Of a stretch of DNA of 22,076 nt, positions 1 through 7,169 are shown one piece after another; position 1 is the first letter of the stretch, and every line of letters begins with the position of its first letter. The notes under the pieces were generated by a model. The model did no database searches. It worked only from the letters and a program-made list of their open reading frames with translations, and was not told the origin of the DNA. The position numbers were made by a program, and so were the translations under genes. Source of the stretch: Bacilli bacterium (GTDB lineage Bacteria > Bacillota_I > Bacilli_A > RF39 > UBA660); NCBI GenBank assembly GCA_029004695.1, contig JAQVZB010000012.1, positions 1-22,076 on the forward strand. Direction: 5' to 3'.

Positions 1-24
1 AAAAACAATCATTTGATTGTTTTT
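1..24 (-). terminator. Intrinsic terminator of the parAB-led operon
   Basis: An A-rich arm and a T-rich arm (acaatc paired with gattgt, extended by A:T pairs) form a short hairpin directly after the stop codon of the last gene of the minus-strand operon. The minus strand ends in a run of five T. The structure is symmetrical, so it could also stop transcription coming from the left. Confidence 0.7.
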
Positions 25-764
25 TATTTTAAAATAAGATAACTAATTAAAAAGACGAATATATTACTTAATAAATTAACCACATTATTATCTATTAAAG
101 AATAACCTTTTATTAGTTTAGTTTTTTTCTTGCAGTGAATTTTATCATTAGTTTTTTTATGGCATTTTAAACATCTGTATTTAGCTTCTAATAAAGTTCC
201 AACGATACTATCAAAAAAAGATCCAAGGAAACCCATAAATGATATTATAATAAAATTCATTAAATTGAATTCAACTATTAAATAGATCGAACCTATTATC
301 ATTCCCCCAATTAAGGATATAAATAAACCTAATAAAGAAACACCACCTGATTCACCAATCTTAAGTTTTTTTAAAGTAAATATATTAATGGGTTTACTTT
401 TTGATAAAGTTCCAATACTACTAGCTAAAGTATCAGATAAACTACCAGCTATCACACAATAATACATAATATAGAAAATATTATTATTAGTAACATAAAA
501 TAATACTATACACATTGTCGCTGTTAAAACATTACTAATAATTTGCATAATATTTCTAGTTTTATCTTCCTTATTTGATTTTATTTTATCAGAAAGAATT
601 GTTAATAAAAACACTATTGTAAGAGCTAAGAAAGCAATATATCCACCTAAATAACATATTATTATTCCAAGTAACCATGCTAATATAATACCGCTAATAG
701 TAATTTTATTTTTATATAAGGCATATAAAGCTAAAATTGATGGAAAAAGAATACTCAAATACAT
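24..764 (-). CDS. DUF92/VTE6-like membrane protein, probable isoprenyl-phosphate kinase
   Basis: This 246-residue polytopic membrane protein has the hallmarks of the DUF92/TIGR00297 family. They are SDTLASSIG (about 110-118), GESGGVS (137-143), FDSIVGTLLE (184-193), a Cys cluster (C198, C201, C211) and DNNVVN near the C-terminus (225-230). The plant homologue VTE6 phosphorylates phytyl phosphate to phytyl diphosphate. The bacterial substrate is not known from sequence; a polyprenyl or farnesyl phosphate is my inference. It is the last gene of the operon, one base after the VTE5-like gene, and has a strong ribosome site (AGGAGGAT, 771-778). Pairing with a VTE5-like kinase supports a two-step alcohol to diphosphate salvage route at the membrane. 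The family call is firm; the substrate is not. Confidence 0.82.
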   Translation of the reverse strand: MYLSILFPSILALYALYKNKITISGIILAWLLGIIICYLGGYIAFLALTIVFLLTILSDKIKSNKEDKTRNIMQIISNVLTATMCIVLFYVTNNNIFYIMYYCVIAGSLSDTLASSIGTLSKSKPINIFTLKKLKIGESGGVSLLGLFISLIGGMIIGSIYLIVEFNLMNFIIISFMGFLGSFFDSIVGTLLEAKYRCLKCHKKTNDKIHCKKKTKLIKGYSLIDNNVVNLLSNIFVFLISYLILK

Positions 765-765
765 A

Positions 766-1407
766 CTATAATCCTCCTATAAATATTAAAGTAATAAATA
801 AGCCTAAAGGCAAAGTTAAGTTATCTAAACCTTTAGTACCAATTAATTCTAAAATAGATGCACATAATCCAATTAAAAGTATTTTTAATATATTAAAATT
901 AAGATCAAAACAAAGACTAAATATTATAATGATAATAGAAGAAATAATAAAGACAGTAAGCGTTCCGAAAATTGTTTTATTATTATAAATAACTTTACTT
1001 TTAAAATTAGATGCAATAATAGGTGCTATTCCATCACCTAAAGCCATACAAAAGATAGCAATAGCATAATATGGATAATATTCATTATTTAAATAAGTTA
1101 ATAAAGCCATAATAAATATACTAATGGGATAATATATCGTTCCTAGAGATCCTTTTTCTTCCATCCCTTTAAAGATATCTTTTTTATAAGAAATATAATT
1201 AATTAATATAAAAGTTAAAGGCGGAATTATTATATGATAAGAATCCTCGAAATAACAATACATTATTATCCATACAAATGACACAAATATATGAACAAAT
1301 TTCCTAGTATATTTTTTATCTATCTTAAATTTTTCATTTAATATTTTAGATATATAAATAATTAAAAATAAATATAAATAAGTTAATATATATCCTTTTA
1401 TTATCAT
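766..1407 (-). CDS. VTE5/SEC59-like membrane kinase (phytol/dolichol/farnesol kinase family)
   Basis: A 213-residue multi-pass protein with about six or seven hydrophobic segments. It shows the polyprenol kinase/CTP-transferase pattern: RKFVHI (35-40), GSLGTIYYP (86-94), ALGDGIAPIIA (122-132), KTIFGTL (144-150), and a C-terminal E plus DNLTLP (187-200). Known family members phosphorylate phytol, farnesol or dolichol using CTP or another NTP. Here the likely job is the first phosphorylation of an isoprenoid alcohol, with the adjacent DUF92 protein making the second. The gene sits 8 bases after the AbgT-like gene and 1 base before the DUF92 gene, so the genes are probably cotranscribed. Substrate and nucleotide donor cannot be read from sequence. 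Confidence 0.8.
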   Translation of the reverse strand: MIIKGYILTYLYLFLIIYISKILNEKFKIDKKYTRKFVHIFVSFVWIIMYCYFEDSYHIIIPPLTFILINYISYKKDIFKGMEEKGSLGTIYYPISIFIMALLTYLNNEYYPYYAIAIFCMALGDGIAPIIASNFKSKVIYNNKTIFGTLTVFIISSIIIIIFSLCFDLNFNILKILLIGLCASILELIGTKGLDNLTLPLGLFITLIFIGGL

Positions 1408-1414
1408 AACTCAC

Positions 1415-2947
1415 CTATAATGTTGGAAAAGCATTAATTCCTAAAGGTATATTGATAATATAAAACGCTATTAATATAATTATCCATAGTAAAGTAGTAT
1501 ATTTCGAATAAGGAATAATATATTTTATATTACTAGTAATAGAATCAGTTTCGCCTTGACTATATAATTCCATAAAAGCAATATAAATAATAAAATATGC
1601 CATTAATGGAGTTAATCCATATGTAATACATTCACCTGCTCTAAATATAATTGAAGCAAATTCAGGACTCATTCCAGAATTCATAAAAACAGGTACTAAT
1701 ACGCCACTTAATATTACCCATTTATTAGCTGAACCAGGAACTAAAAGAGTACTTAAAGCGCTAATTAATAATACTAATATAATTAAAGGTATTCCTGAAA
1801 AATCAGAACTAGCTATTAAATTAGCAAAACTAGCTACTATAACCGGTCCTATATTTGTTTTCTTAAAAATGAATATAAACATTGATGCTATAAATATTAA
1901 AACCAATACTTTTCCTACTCCATCAAGAGAATGGCTTAGTCCAGTGCATAAATCACGATGATTTTTAATCGTTTTATTAACAATACCATAACTTAACCCT
2001 AATATTATAAATAAAAATGTTACGACAAATACGAATCCTTGATTAAAGAACGAATTATAACCAAATAATTTATCGATATATAACGTTTGAGAATAATCAA
2101 GTAAGTTACCTCCAAAAGGTATATTAGGAATAATATTATATACAAATATTAAAGTATAAATAATACCGCAAAAACATGATATTATTAAACCTTTTTTTTC
2201 TCTTTTAGTTAAATAATCTTCTTTTTCATCTTCTAATTGATATGTTCCTACATCTGGAACCGTAATTTTTTCGGTAATTGAGGTTATAATCATAGCAAGA
2301 GAAATTGCTGCTACTGACATAATTAGCATATTGCTTGTCGTGTTTATTACATAGTCAGTCGTAATCATATTTGCAGCAATAGCAGTATAGCCTAACAAAG
2401 TTGAATCAACAGCATTTATAAAAATATTAATCCCTATACCACATGAAAGTGAAGCAAAAGCACAAATAATTCCTGCTCTTGGATTTCTTTTACCATATTT
2501 AAATAATAAAGCAGCTAGTGGTATTAAAATAATAAAACTAATATCGCCCATAATTGATGCTATGATACAAATTAATGACAAAGAAAATGTAACTGTTCTT
2601 TTACTCATTTTTTTTGTTAAAACATAAAAAAATGAGTCTAAAAAACCACTTTTATCCATAATACCTATACCGATTAAAGTTATTAGAAACATCGATAAGG
2701 GCATAAATGAAGAAAAATTAGAAACGGTATTACTAAAAATATATTTTATTCCACTTAAATTAAATAAAGATTCTACTGATACTAATACATTTTCATAACT
2801 ACCATTAGCAGTAACTTTATTGTATGTAGTGCTAACATTAAATAAATTTAAAACTCCACTAAGAACAATAGTAATTAAAATCATTACTAAAAAACTCATA
2901 ATAGGATGTAGTACTATGCGATCTCTTACCCGTCTTAATCTTTTCAC
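1415..2947 (-). CDS. AbgT-family transporter
   Basis: A 510-residue membrane protein with about a dozen hydrophobic segments and a charged cytosolic loop near residues 236-252. Family-like motifs are GDISFIILIPLAALLF in the first half and VPGSANKWVILSGVLVPVF, followed by GMSPEFA and a GECITYGLTPL stretch, in the second. AbgT proteins move p-aminobenzoyl-glutamate into cells (E. coli AbgT), and some relatives export sulfonamides by proton antiport; which applies here is open. The start is GTG at 2947, placed by AAGAAGGTGG a few bases upstream. The start overlaps the DUF951 stop by 4 bases (GTGA), which indicates translational coupling. An AbgT gene is not a usual member of the parAB-DUF951 neighbourhood. 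Confidence 0.82.
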   Translation of the reverse strand: MKRLRRVRDRIVLHPIMSFLVMILITIVLSGVLNLFNVSTTYNKVTANGSYENVLVSVESLFNLSGIKYIFSNTVSNFSSFMPLSMFLITLIGIGIMDKSGFLDSFFYVLTKKMSKRTVTFSLSLICIIASIMGDISFIILIPLAALLFKYGKRNPRAGIICAFASLSCGIGINIFINAVDSTLLGYTAIAANMITTDYVINTTSNMLIMSVAAISLAMIITSITEKITVPDVGTYQLEDEKEDYLTKREKKGLIISCFCGIIYTLIFVYNIIPNIPFGGNLLDYSQTLYIDKLFGYNSFFNQGFVFVVTFLFIILGLSYGIVNKTIKNHRDLCTGLSHSLDGVGKVLVLIFIASMFIFIFKKTNIGPVIVASFANLIASSDFSGIPLIILVLLISALSTLLVPGSANKWVILSGVLVPVFMNSGMSPEFASIIFRAGECITYGLTPLMAYFIIYIAFMELYSQGETDSITSNIKYIIPYSKYTTLLWIIILIAFYIINIPLGINAFPTL

Positions 2948-3126
2948 TGTTCCACCTTCTTAAGTTTTTTTTCAAATTCTAATCTATCCATCATTATTTC
3001 TCTATTACAATTTAGACATTTAATTTTTATATCGACACCGACTCTAGTTATTAACCATTTATTAGTTTGGCAAGCATGATTTTTTTTCATAATTACAATA
3101 CTATTTAAATCATATTTGTTTTTCAT
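2944..3126 (-). CDS. DUF951 family small protein (YyzM-like)
   Basis: A 60-residue protein matching the DUF951 pattern: an N-terminal YDLNSIVIMKKNHACQTNKW stretch, then a DIKIKCLNC segment and a basic FEKKLKKV tail. Cys19 and the CLNC pair could bind metal, and nucleic-acid binding has been suggested for the family, but no function is established. In Firmicutes this gene lies beside parAB, mscS and ychF near the origin, and here it follows mscS by six bases. Its stop is TGA, the clearest evidence that TGA is a stop codon in this genome. Confidence 0.88.
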   Translation of the reverse strand: MKNKYDLNSIVIMKKNHACQTNKWLITRVGVDIKIKCLNCNREIMMDRLEFEKKLKKVEQ

Positions 3127-3132
3127 AAGACC

Positions 3133-3912
3133 TCAATCTTTTAATATAATATTATTTTTTTGATAATATTCAATAATTTTTTTATTAATATCTCTTCTTA
3201 ATTCTTTTTCTTTACCCTGAATACATTTTATTTTTAGCAAATAATTTATCGTTGTTGAATTGATTTTTTCAATTCCCAAAAATTCACTTTCTTTAGCTTC
3301 AACATAATTGTATTTTGAGATTTCATCGATAATTTTTTCGATTGTTTTAGTAACTACTTTTTGATCAGACTCAATTGATGTTGGTATTTCGATATATAAC
3401 ACTGCTTTTTTTTGACTTAAATTGGTTATTGTGCTTATATTACGATTTGCAACAGTTAAAACTTCTCCTTTATCAGACTTAATTTTAGTCGTTTTTAATC
3501 CAAATGAAATAACAGTACCTTCAAAATTATTATATATTATAACATCACCTACAACATAATAATCATCCATTATTATATTTATACCGTTTATTATATCTTT
3601 TAAGGCTTCTTGAAATGCTAACCCAATTACTACACCTACTACTCCAAGTCCAGCTATTATTGAGGTAGTATCAACTCCATAAACATCGAGAATTATAATC
3701 AAGCCGATAATGATAATAGTATATTTAATAATATTTAATAATAAAATAATAACCGTATTTCGACGTTTTTTATAAAGCTCATTTTTACCTTTATTATTAG
3801 CTTTATTAAGTATTTTTTCAATTATTTTATAAAGAATTATTCCCGCAATAATAACAACGATGGGAACAATAAATTTTGCTGATAAAAAGAATGCGATAAT
3901 TTTTTCGCTCAT
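3133..3912 (-). CDS. MscS-family small-conductance mechanosensitive channel
   Basis: This 259-residue protein is close to the size of the minimal MscS fold. Two hydrophobic helices (about 10-35 and 52-77) precede the glycine/alanine-rich pore helix TM3 (about 83-112, with GLGVVGVVIGLAFQEAL and then DIINGINIIMDD). The cytosolic beta domain follows (GDVIIYNNFEGTVISFGLKTTKIKS) and then the mixed C-terminal domain. It would act as an osmotic safety valve in the cytoplasmic membrane. The start is set by GAAGGAGAATAAAT, which lies within the end of parB, so the two genes are nearly contiguous. The conserved position next to parAB and DUF951 agrees with the assignment. Confidence 0.92.
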   Translation of the reverse strand: MSEKIIAFFLSAKFIVPIVVIIAGIILYKIIEKILNKANNKGKNELYKKRRNTVIILLLNIIKYTIIIIGLIIILDVYGVDTTSIIAGLGVVGVVIGLAFQEALKDIINGINIIMDDYYVVGDVIIYNNFEGTVISFGLKTTKIKSDKGEVLTVANRNISTITNLSQKKAVLYIEIPTSIESDQKVVTKTIEKIIDEISKYNYVEAKESEFLGIEKINSTTINYLLKIKCIQGKEKELRRDINKKIIEYYQKNNIILKD

Positions 3913-3914
3913 AT

Positions 3915-4796
3915 TTATTCTCCTTCTACATCAATTTTTAATATTTCTAAAATTCTCATTAAATCTGGTTCACTATCATAAGGTATAATTATTTTATTTT
4001 TAGAAATCATTACTTTACTACCAATTAAATCTCTTAGAACATTTTCTAGCATTGTTTGTTTTGTCGTCTTAATATCTATTCTTGAAATAGGTTTTTTCTT
4101 TTGACTATTTACAACCAATTGTTCTAATTCTCGAACTGAAATATTTTCATTTATAATTTTATTAGCAAGATTTTCAATTAATGATTCGTCTTCAAGTTTT
4201 GATAAAACTCTTGCATGACTTTGAGATATCTTACCTTCATTTATATATCTTAATATATTTTTAGGTAATGTTAACAACCCTAAAAGATTAGTAATATAAC
4301 TTCTACTTTTACTAAATTTTTTAGCTAAATCTTCTTGAGTAATACCAGATTTATCTAAATAGTTTTTAAAAGCTTTAGCTATTTCAACTGGAGTTAAATC
4401 ATCTCTTTGAATATTTTCAAGTAATGCAATATCCATCATTTGTTCATCACTAAAATCTTTAACAATAGCAGGAACAACATTAAGCCCCGCAATTGTTGCG
4501 GCTTTAGTTCTTCTTTCACCTGCTACTAATTCATAGCCTTTAATACTTTTTTTAACTATAATAGGTTCTAATATGCCATATTCTTTAATAGATGCAGCTA
4601 ATTCTTCTAAAGTATTTTGATCAAAATACTTTCTTGGTTGATATGGATTACTTCTAATTTCATTTATCGGAATTAAAACAATATCTGTCTCTTTAGATGT
4701 ATTAATAATTTCTTCCTTCATAGTATTAAAATCCATAGGTTCATTATTAAATAATTGTTCTAGCCCTTTTCCTAATGCCTTTCTTTTAGTTTCCAT
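3915..4796 (-). CDS. parB: Chromosome-partitioning protein ParB/Spo0J
   Basis: A 293-residue ParB. It opens with the ParA-activating KRKALGKGLEQLF segment, followed by the ParB/Srx CTPase domain (about 40-110) with the GERR box at 93-96. The helix-turn-helix centred on GITQEDLAKKFSKSRSYITN (about 151-170) binds parS, and a dimerisation domain lies at the C-terminus. It loads as a clamp at parS sites near the origin and works with ParA in segregation. The ATG start overlaps the parA stop by 11 bases and has an AAGGAGG site. I found no parS palindrome in the window, so its targets lie elsewhere. Confidence 0.96.
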   Translation of the reverse strand: METKRKALGKGLEQLFNNEPMDFNTMKEEIINTSKETDIVLIPINEIRSNPYQPRKYFDQNTLEELAASIKEYGILEPIIVKKSIKGYELVAGERRTKAATIAGLNVVPAIVKDFSDEQMMDIALLENIQRDDLTPVEIAKAFKNYLDKSGITQEDLAKKFSKSRSYITNLLGLLTLPKNILRYINEGKISQSHARVLSKLEDESLIENLANKIINENISVRELEQLVVNSQKKKPISRIDIKTTKQTMLENVLRDLIGSKVMISKNKIIIPYDSEPDLMRILEILKIDVEGE

Positions 4797-5571
4797 TTCG
4801 ATCTATAACCTCCTTGGCTAAATTAAGATATGCTTCAGCTGCCCTACTAGTTGGATCATATTCATTAATTGGTTCTCCATGAGAAGGAGCTTCAACTAAT
4901 CTAATTAATCTTGGTATTATGGTATTAAATACTTTTTCTTTAAAGAATTTTCTTACCTCTTCAACAACCTCTAATCCTAAATTAGTTCGAGAATCTAATA
5001 ATGTTAGCAATACCCCTTCAATTTTTAAATTAGGATTTAATCTTGTTTGCGTCATAATTATAGTATTTAATAATTGGGTAATACCTTCAAGAGCAAAAAA
5101 CTCACATTGAACAGGAATAATAACTGAATCACTTGCAACTAATGCATTGGTAGTTAAAAGACCTAAAGAAGGAGGACAATCTATTATAATAAATTCATAA
5201 TTATCTTTAATATTTAATAAAGCATTTCTTAACTGTTCATTTTTTTTAAAAGTGGCATTTTGATAACCTTTTTCTACTAATTCAATATCAAGCCCTGCTA
5301 AATTAATAGTAGCAGGTATAATTGATAAGTTTTTAAATTTAGTTTTAAAAACCCCTTTTTTAGCATCGGTACTACCATTTAAAACATCATATATACTATG
5401 TTTAATGTCACCTTTATTAATACCTAAACCTGTTGTAGTATTACCTTGAGGATCTAAATCTATCAATAAAACCTTTTTACCTAGTTTACCTAATGAAGCA
5501 GCTAAATTTATACTTGTGGTAGTTTTACCTACACCGCCTTTTTGATTTACTAAAGATATTGTTTTAGTCAT
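4786..5571 (-). CDS. parA: Chromosome-partitioning ATPase ParA/Soj
   Basis: A 261-residue deviant-Walker ATPase. It has the Walker A' box KGGVGKTT (11-18), the DLDPQGNTT box (about 38-46) and the Walker B-like IIIDCPPSLGLLT (about 127). The rest is colinear with Soj (QCEFFALEGITQL, then a C-terminal RLVEAPSHG). It dimerises on ATP, binds the nucleoid, and is released by ParB bound to parS. It is first in the minus-strand operon. The ribosome site is AAGAAGGC at 5581-5588, 9 bases from the ATG. The promoter region is shared, divergently, with fabK. Confidence 0.97.
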   Translation of the reverse strand: MTKTISLVNQKGGVGKTTTSINLAASLGKLGKKVLLIDLDPQGNTTTGLGINKGDIKHSIYDVLNGSTDAKKGVFKTKFKNLSIIPATINLAGLDIELVEKGYQNATFKKNEQLRNALLNIKDNYEFIIIDCPPSLGLLTTNALVASDSVIIPVQCEFFALEGITQLLNTIIMTQTRLNPNLKIEGVLLTLLDSRTNLGLEVVEEVRKFFKEKVFNTIIPRLIRLVEAPSHGEPINEYDPTSRAAEAYLNLAKEVIDRNGN

Positions 5572-5606
5572 TTTATCACTGCCTTCTTAATTCCATTTAT
5601 AAAAAT

Positions 5607-5636
5607 ATTTTATCATATAAGATAGTAAAAGTCTAA
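5607..5636 (-). promoter_or_regulatory. Probable sigma-A promoter of the parAB operon
   Basis: On the minus strand TTAGAC (5636-5631) and TAAAAT (5612-5607) are separated by 18 bases, and TG plus one base precedes the -10 box (TGATAAAAT, an extended -10). It lies about 40 bases before the parA start. Confidence 0.6.
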
Positions 5637-5674
5637 AAAAAGTGAAAAGCTTATTAAAACAAAAATAATAATAT

Positions 5675-5704
5675 TTGACCATAAATTAATACTTATGTTA
5701 ATAT
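5675..5704 (+). promoter_or_regulatory. Probable promoter of fabK
   Basis: TTGACC (5675-5680) is followed after 18 bases by TAATAT (5699-5704), with a TG one base upstream of the -10 (TGTTAATAT). An AAGGAG ribosome site at 5722-5727 then precedes the ATG at 5736. I saw no convincing FapR or FabT operator. Confidence 0.6.
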
Positions 5705-5735
5705 AATAATATAATTAAATTAAGGAGAAAAAACT

Positions 5736-6659
5736 ATGAAAATAACCAAGTTATTAAATATTAAATATCCAATTTTACAAGGTGCTATGGCTCACATTTC
5801 TTATGCCCCATTAGTGTCAGCTGTTTCTAATTCTGGGGGATTAGGAATAATAGCATCTGGTGGAATGACAAAAGAAGAACTTAAAAATGAAATAATAAAA
5901 TGTAAAAAATTAACTAATAAACCTTTTGGTGTTAATTTAATGTTAATGGAAAAGAATTGTGATGATTTAGTAAAAGTAATTTTAGATGAAAAGGTTAAAG
6001 TCGTAACAACAGGAGCTGGTTCACCAGAACGATATTTAGAAGCTTTTAAAAAAGCCAATATTATTGTAATACCAGTTGTTTCTAAATTAAAACATGCCAT
6101 TAAAATGGAAAAATTAGGAGTAGATGCCATAATTGTTGAAGGCAGTGAAGCTGGAGGTCACATTGGCGAAACATCAAGTATAGTTTTAATTCCGGAAATA
6201 GCTAAACATGTAAATATTCCTATTATAGCAGCAGGCGGAATTTGTGATGAACATGGATTATTAGCTTTTAATGCCCTTGGTGCAAGTGGAATTCAAATGG
6301 GCACTAGGTTTCTAGCCTCTCATGAATGTCCAGCCCATATGAATTATAAGAATGCTATTATTAGCGCTAAAGAAGATTCTACAGTAGTTATATTTAAAAA
6401 TATTGGCACACCTGTTAGATGTTTAAAAAATAATCTTACTGATAAATATTTTGAATCAGAAAAAAAACCACAATCTTTAGATAAATTTAAAAAACTTGCT
6501 ATTGGAGCATTAAAAAGAGCAGCTCAAGATGGTGATATTTTAAATGGTTCATTAATGTGTGGTGAAATTGCCAGCAATATAAATGAAATATTATCTGTTA
6601 ATGATATTATTCAAAATATTATGACTAATTACACTAAATTACTTTCAGAAATAAAATAA
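5736..6659 (+). CDS. fabK: Enoyl-ACP reductase II (FabK), FMN-dependent
   Basis: A 307-residue TIM-barrel flavoprotein of the FabK/nitronate monooxygenase superfamily. Resemblance to Streptococcus FabK runs end to end: YPILQGAMAHIS (11-22), GGLGII (34-39), KPFGVNLML (62-70), KVVTTGAGSPERY (88-100), EGSEAGGHIG (135-144, with His142 where FabK has its catalytic His), IAAGGI (164-169) and QMGTRF (187-192). FabK reduces the trans-2-enoyl-ACP double bond in type II fatty-acid elongation using NAD(P)H and FMN. It stands alone, divergent from parA, with no other fab gene in the window. A generic nitronate monooxygenase is the alternative, but GVNLML and the GGHIG context favour FabK. Confidence 0.85.
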   Translation: MKITKLLNIKYPILQGAMAHISYAPLVSAVSNSGGLGIIASGGMTKEELKNEIIKCKKLTNKPFGVNLMLMEKNCDDLVKVILDEKVKVVTTGAGSPERYLEAFKKANIIVIPVVSKLKHAIKMEKLGVDAIIVEGSEAGGHIGETSSIVLIPEIAKHVNIPIIAAGGICDEHGLLAFNALGASGIQMGTRFLASHECPAHMNYKNAIISAKEDSTVVIFKNIGTPVRCLKNNLTDKYFESEKKPQSLDKFKKLAIGALKRAAQDGDILNGSLMCGEIASNINEILSVNDIIQNIMTNYTKLLSEIK

Positions 6660-6744
6660 AAAGACCCCTTTAATGCGCGTTCATCAAAGAAAATTGTTTA
6701 AACAAATAAATTTTTAACTAGCATTTTTTAATTGGAGTTTTAAA

Positions 6745-6785
6745 AGAAAAACTGCACCAAAGGATAAACCCTTTCGTGCAGTCTT
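6745..6785. terminator. Strong bidirectional intrinsic terminator
   Basis: A 13-bp stem with one mismatch (actgcaccaaagg at 6751-6763 against cctttcgtgcagt at 6770-6782) encloses a 6-base loop. On the minus strand it is followed by TTTTTCTTTT, and on the plus strand by ctttcttt. It can therefore end both the small membrane-protein gene (minus) and fabK (plus). The stem is much richer in G+C than the other terminators in the window. Confidence 0.85.
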
Positions 6786-6829
6786 TCTTTGCTTATAAAA
6801 TGATGCTTTTCTCAATTAAGTTGAATATT

Positions 6830-7123
6830 CTAATCATGTATATAGAGACTATGAGTTAGAAGAAATAAAACAACCAAGATTCCAAGAGCTAATGAACACA
6901 AGGTCAAAATCGTTCTTTCTTTCCTAATAGCGATTATGCTTAACACAAATGCAATTAATGCTATAGGAACAGCAATTCCTAGTGTTATGTCCAACCAATG
7001 GCCCTTATCAATATCTATCATTCCAATCGCCATAAATAAGAAAAACACAATAATTAATATTACATAAATCAATGTTGTTCCTACCGCCCATTTGCCAGTA
7101 AGACTTTCAGGTAATCTTTTCAT
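6830..7123 (-). CDS. Small four-helix membrane protein, unknown function
   Basis: I prefer the ATG at 7123 (97 residues): AAAAGAGGGAAG lies about 6 bases upstream of it. The in-frame ATG at 7150 directly abuts AGAGGAG, too close to use it. The protein starts MKRLPESLTGKWAVG and then shows hydrophobic segments at roughly 14-34, 41-62 and 67-87, separated by short polar loops (DIDKGHW, RKERT). It has no catalytic residues that I can identify. It follows ftsH by about 30 bases on the same strand, so it may be read from the tilS promoter, and it ends at a strong terminator. Its codon and residue style (Pro, Trp, less Asn/Lys) and its GC-rich terminator look unlike the neighbours; acquisition from another Bacilli lineage is my inference. 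Confidence 0.75.
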   Translation of the reverse strand: MKRLPESLTGKWAVGTTLIYVILIIVFFLFMAIGMIDIDKGHWLDITLGIAVPIALIAFVLSIIAIRKERTILTLCSLALGILVVLFLLTHSLYIHD

Positions 7124-7143
7124 TAAAAACTTCCCTCTTTTAT

Positions 7144-7169
7144 AAGACATCTCCTCTAATCGATGTCTT
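7144..7169. repeat. Perfect 8-bp inverted repeat across the ftsH stop codon
   Basis: Arms aagacatc (7144-7151) and gatgtctt (7162-7169) flank a 10-base spacer containing the ftsH stop. On the plus strand the second arm runs into seven T, like a terminator. On the minus strand, where the genes are, no T-run follows, and the ribosome-site-like AGAGGA lies in the loop. It may limit translation or mark a junction. Confidence 0.55.

Noticed and set aside
737..988. Plus-strand open frame opposite the VTE5-like gene
   Set aside because: It is antisense to a recognisable family member and lacks a ribosome site. The same applies to the antisense frames at 4919-5110, 5801-6130, 8552-8833, 17903-18094, 20061-20267 and 21558-21800.
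5671..5690. FabT-like operator at the fabK promoter
   Set aside because: TTTGA followed by an imperfect complement (cATAAA) is too degenerate to call in AT-rich DNA.
6694..6705. ttgtttaaacaa palindrome as a fabK terminator
   Set aside because: There is no loop space and no G/C in the stem. The strong hairpin at 6751-6782 is a better terminator for both directions.
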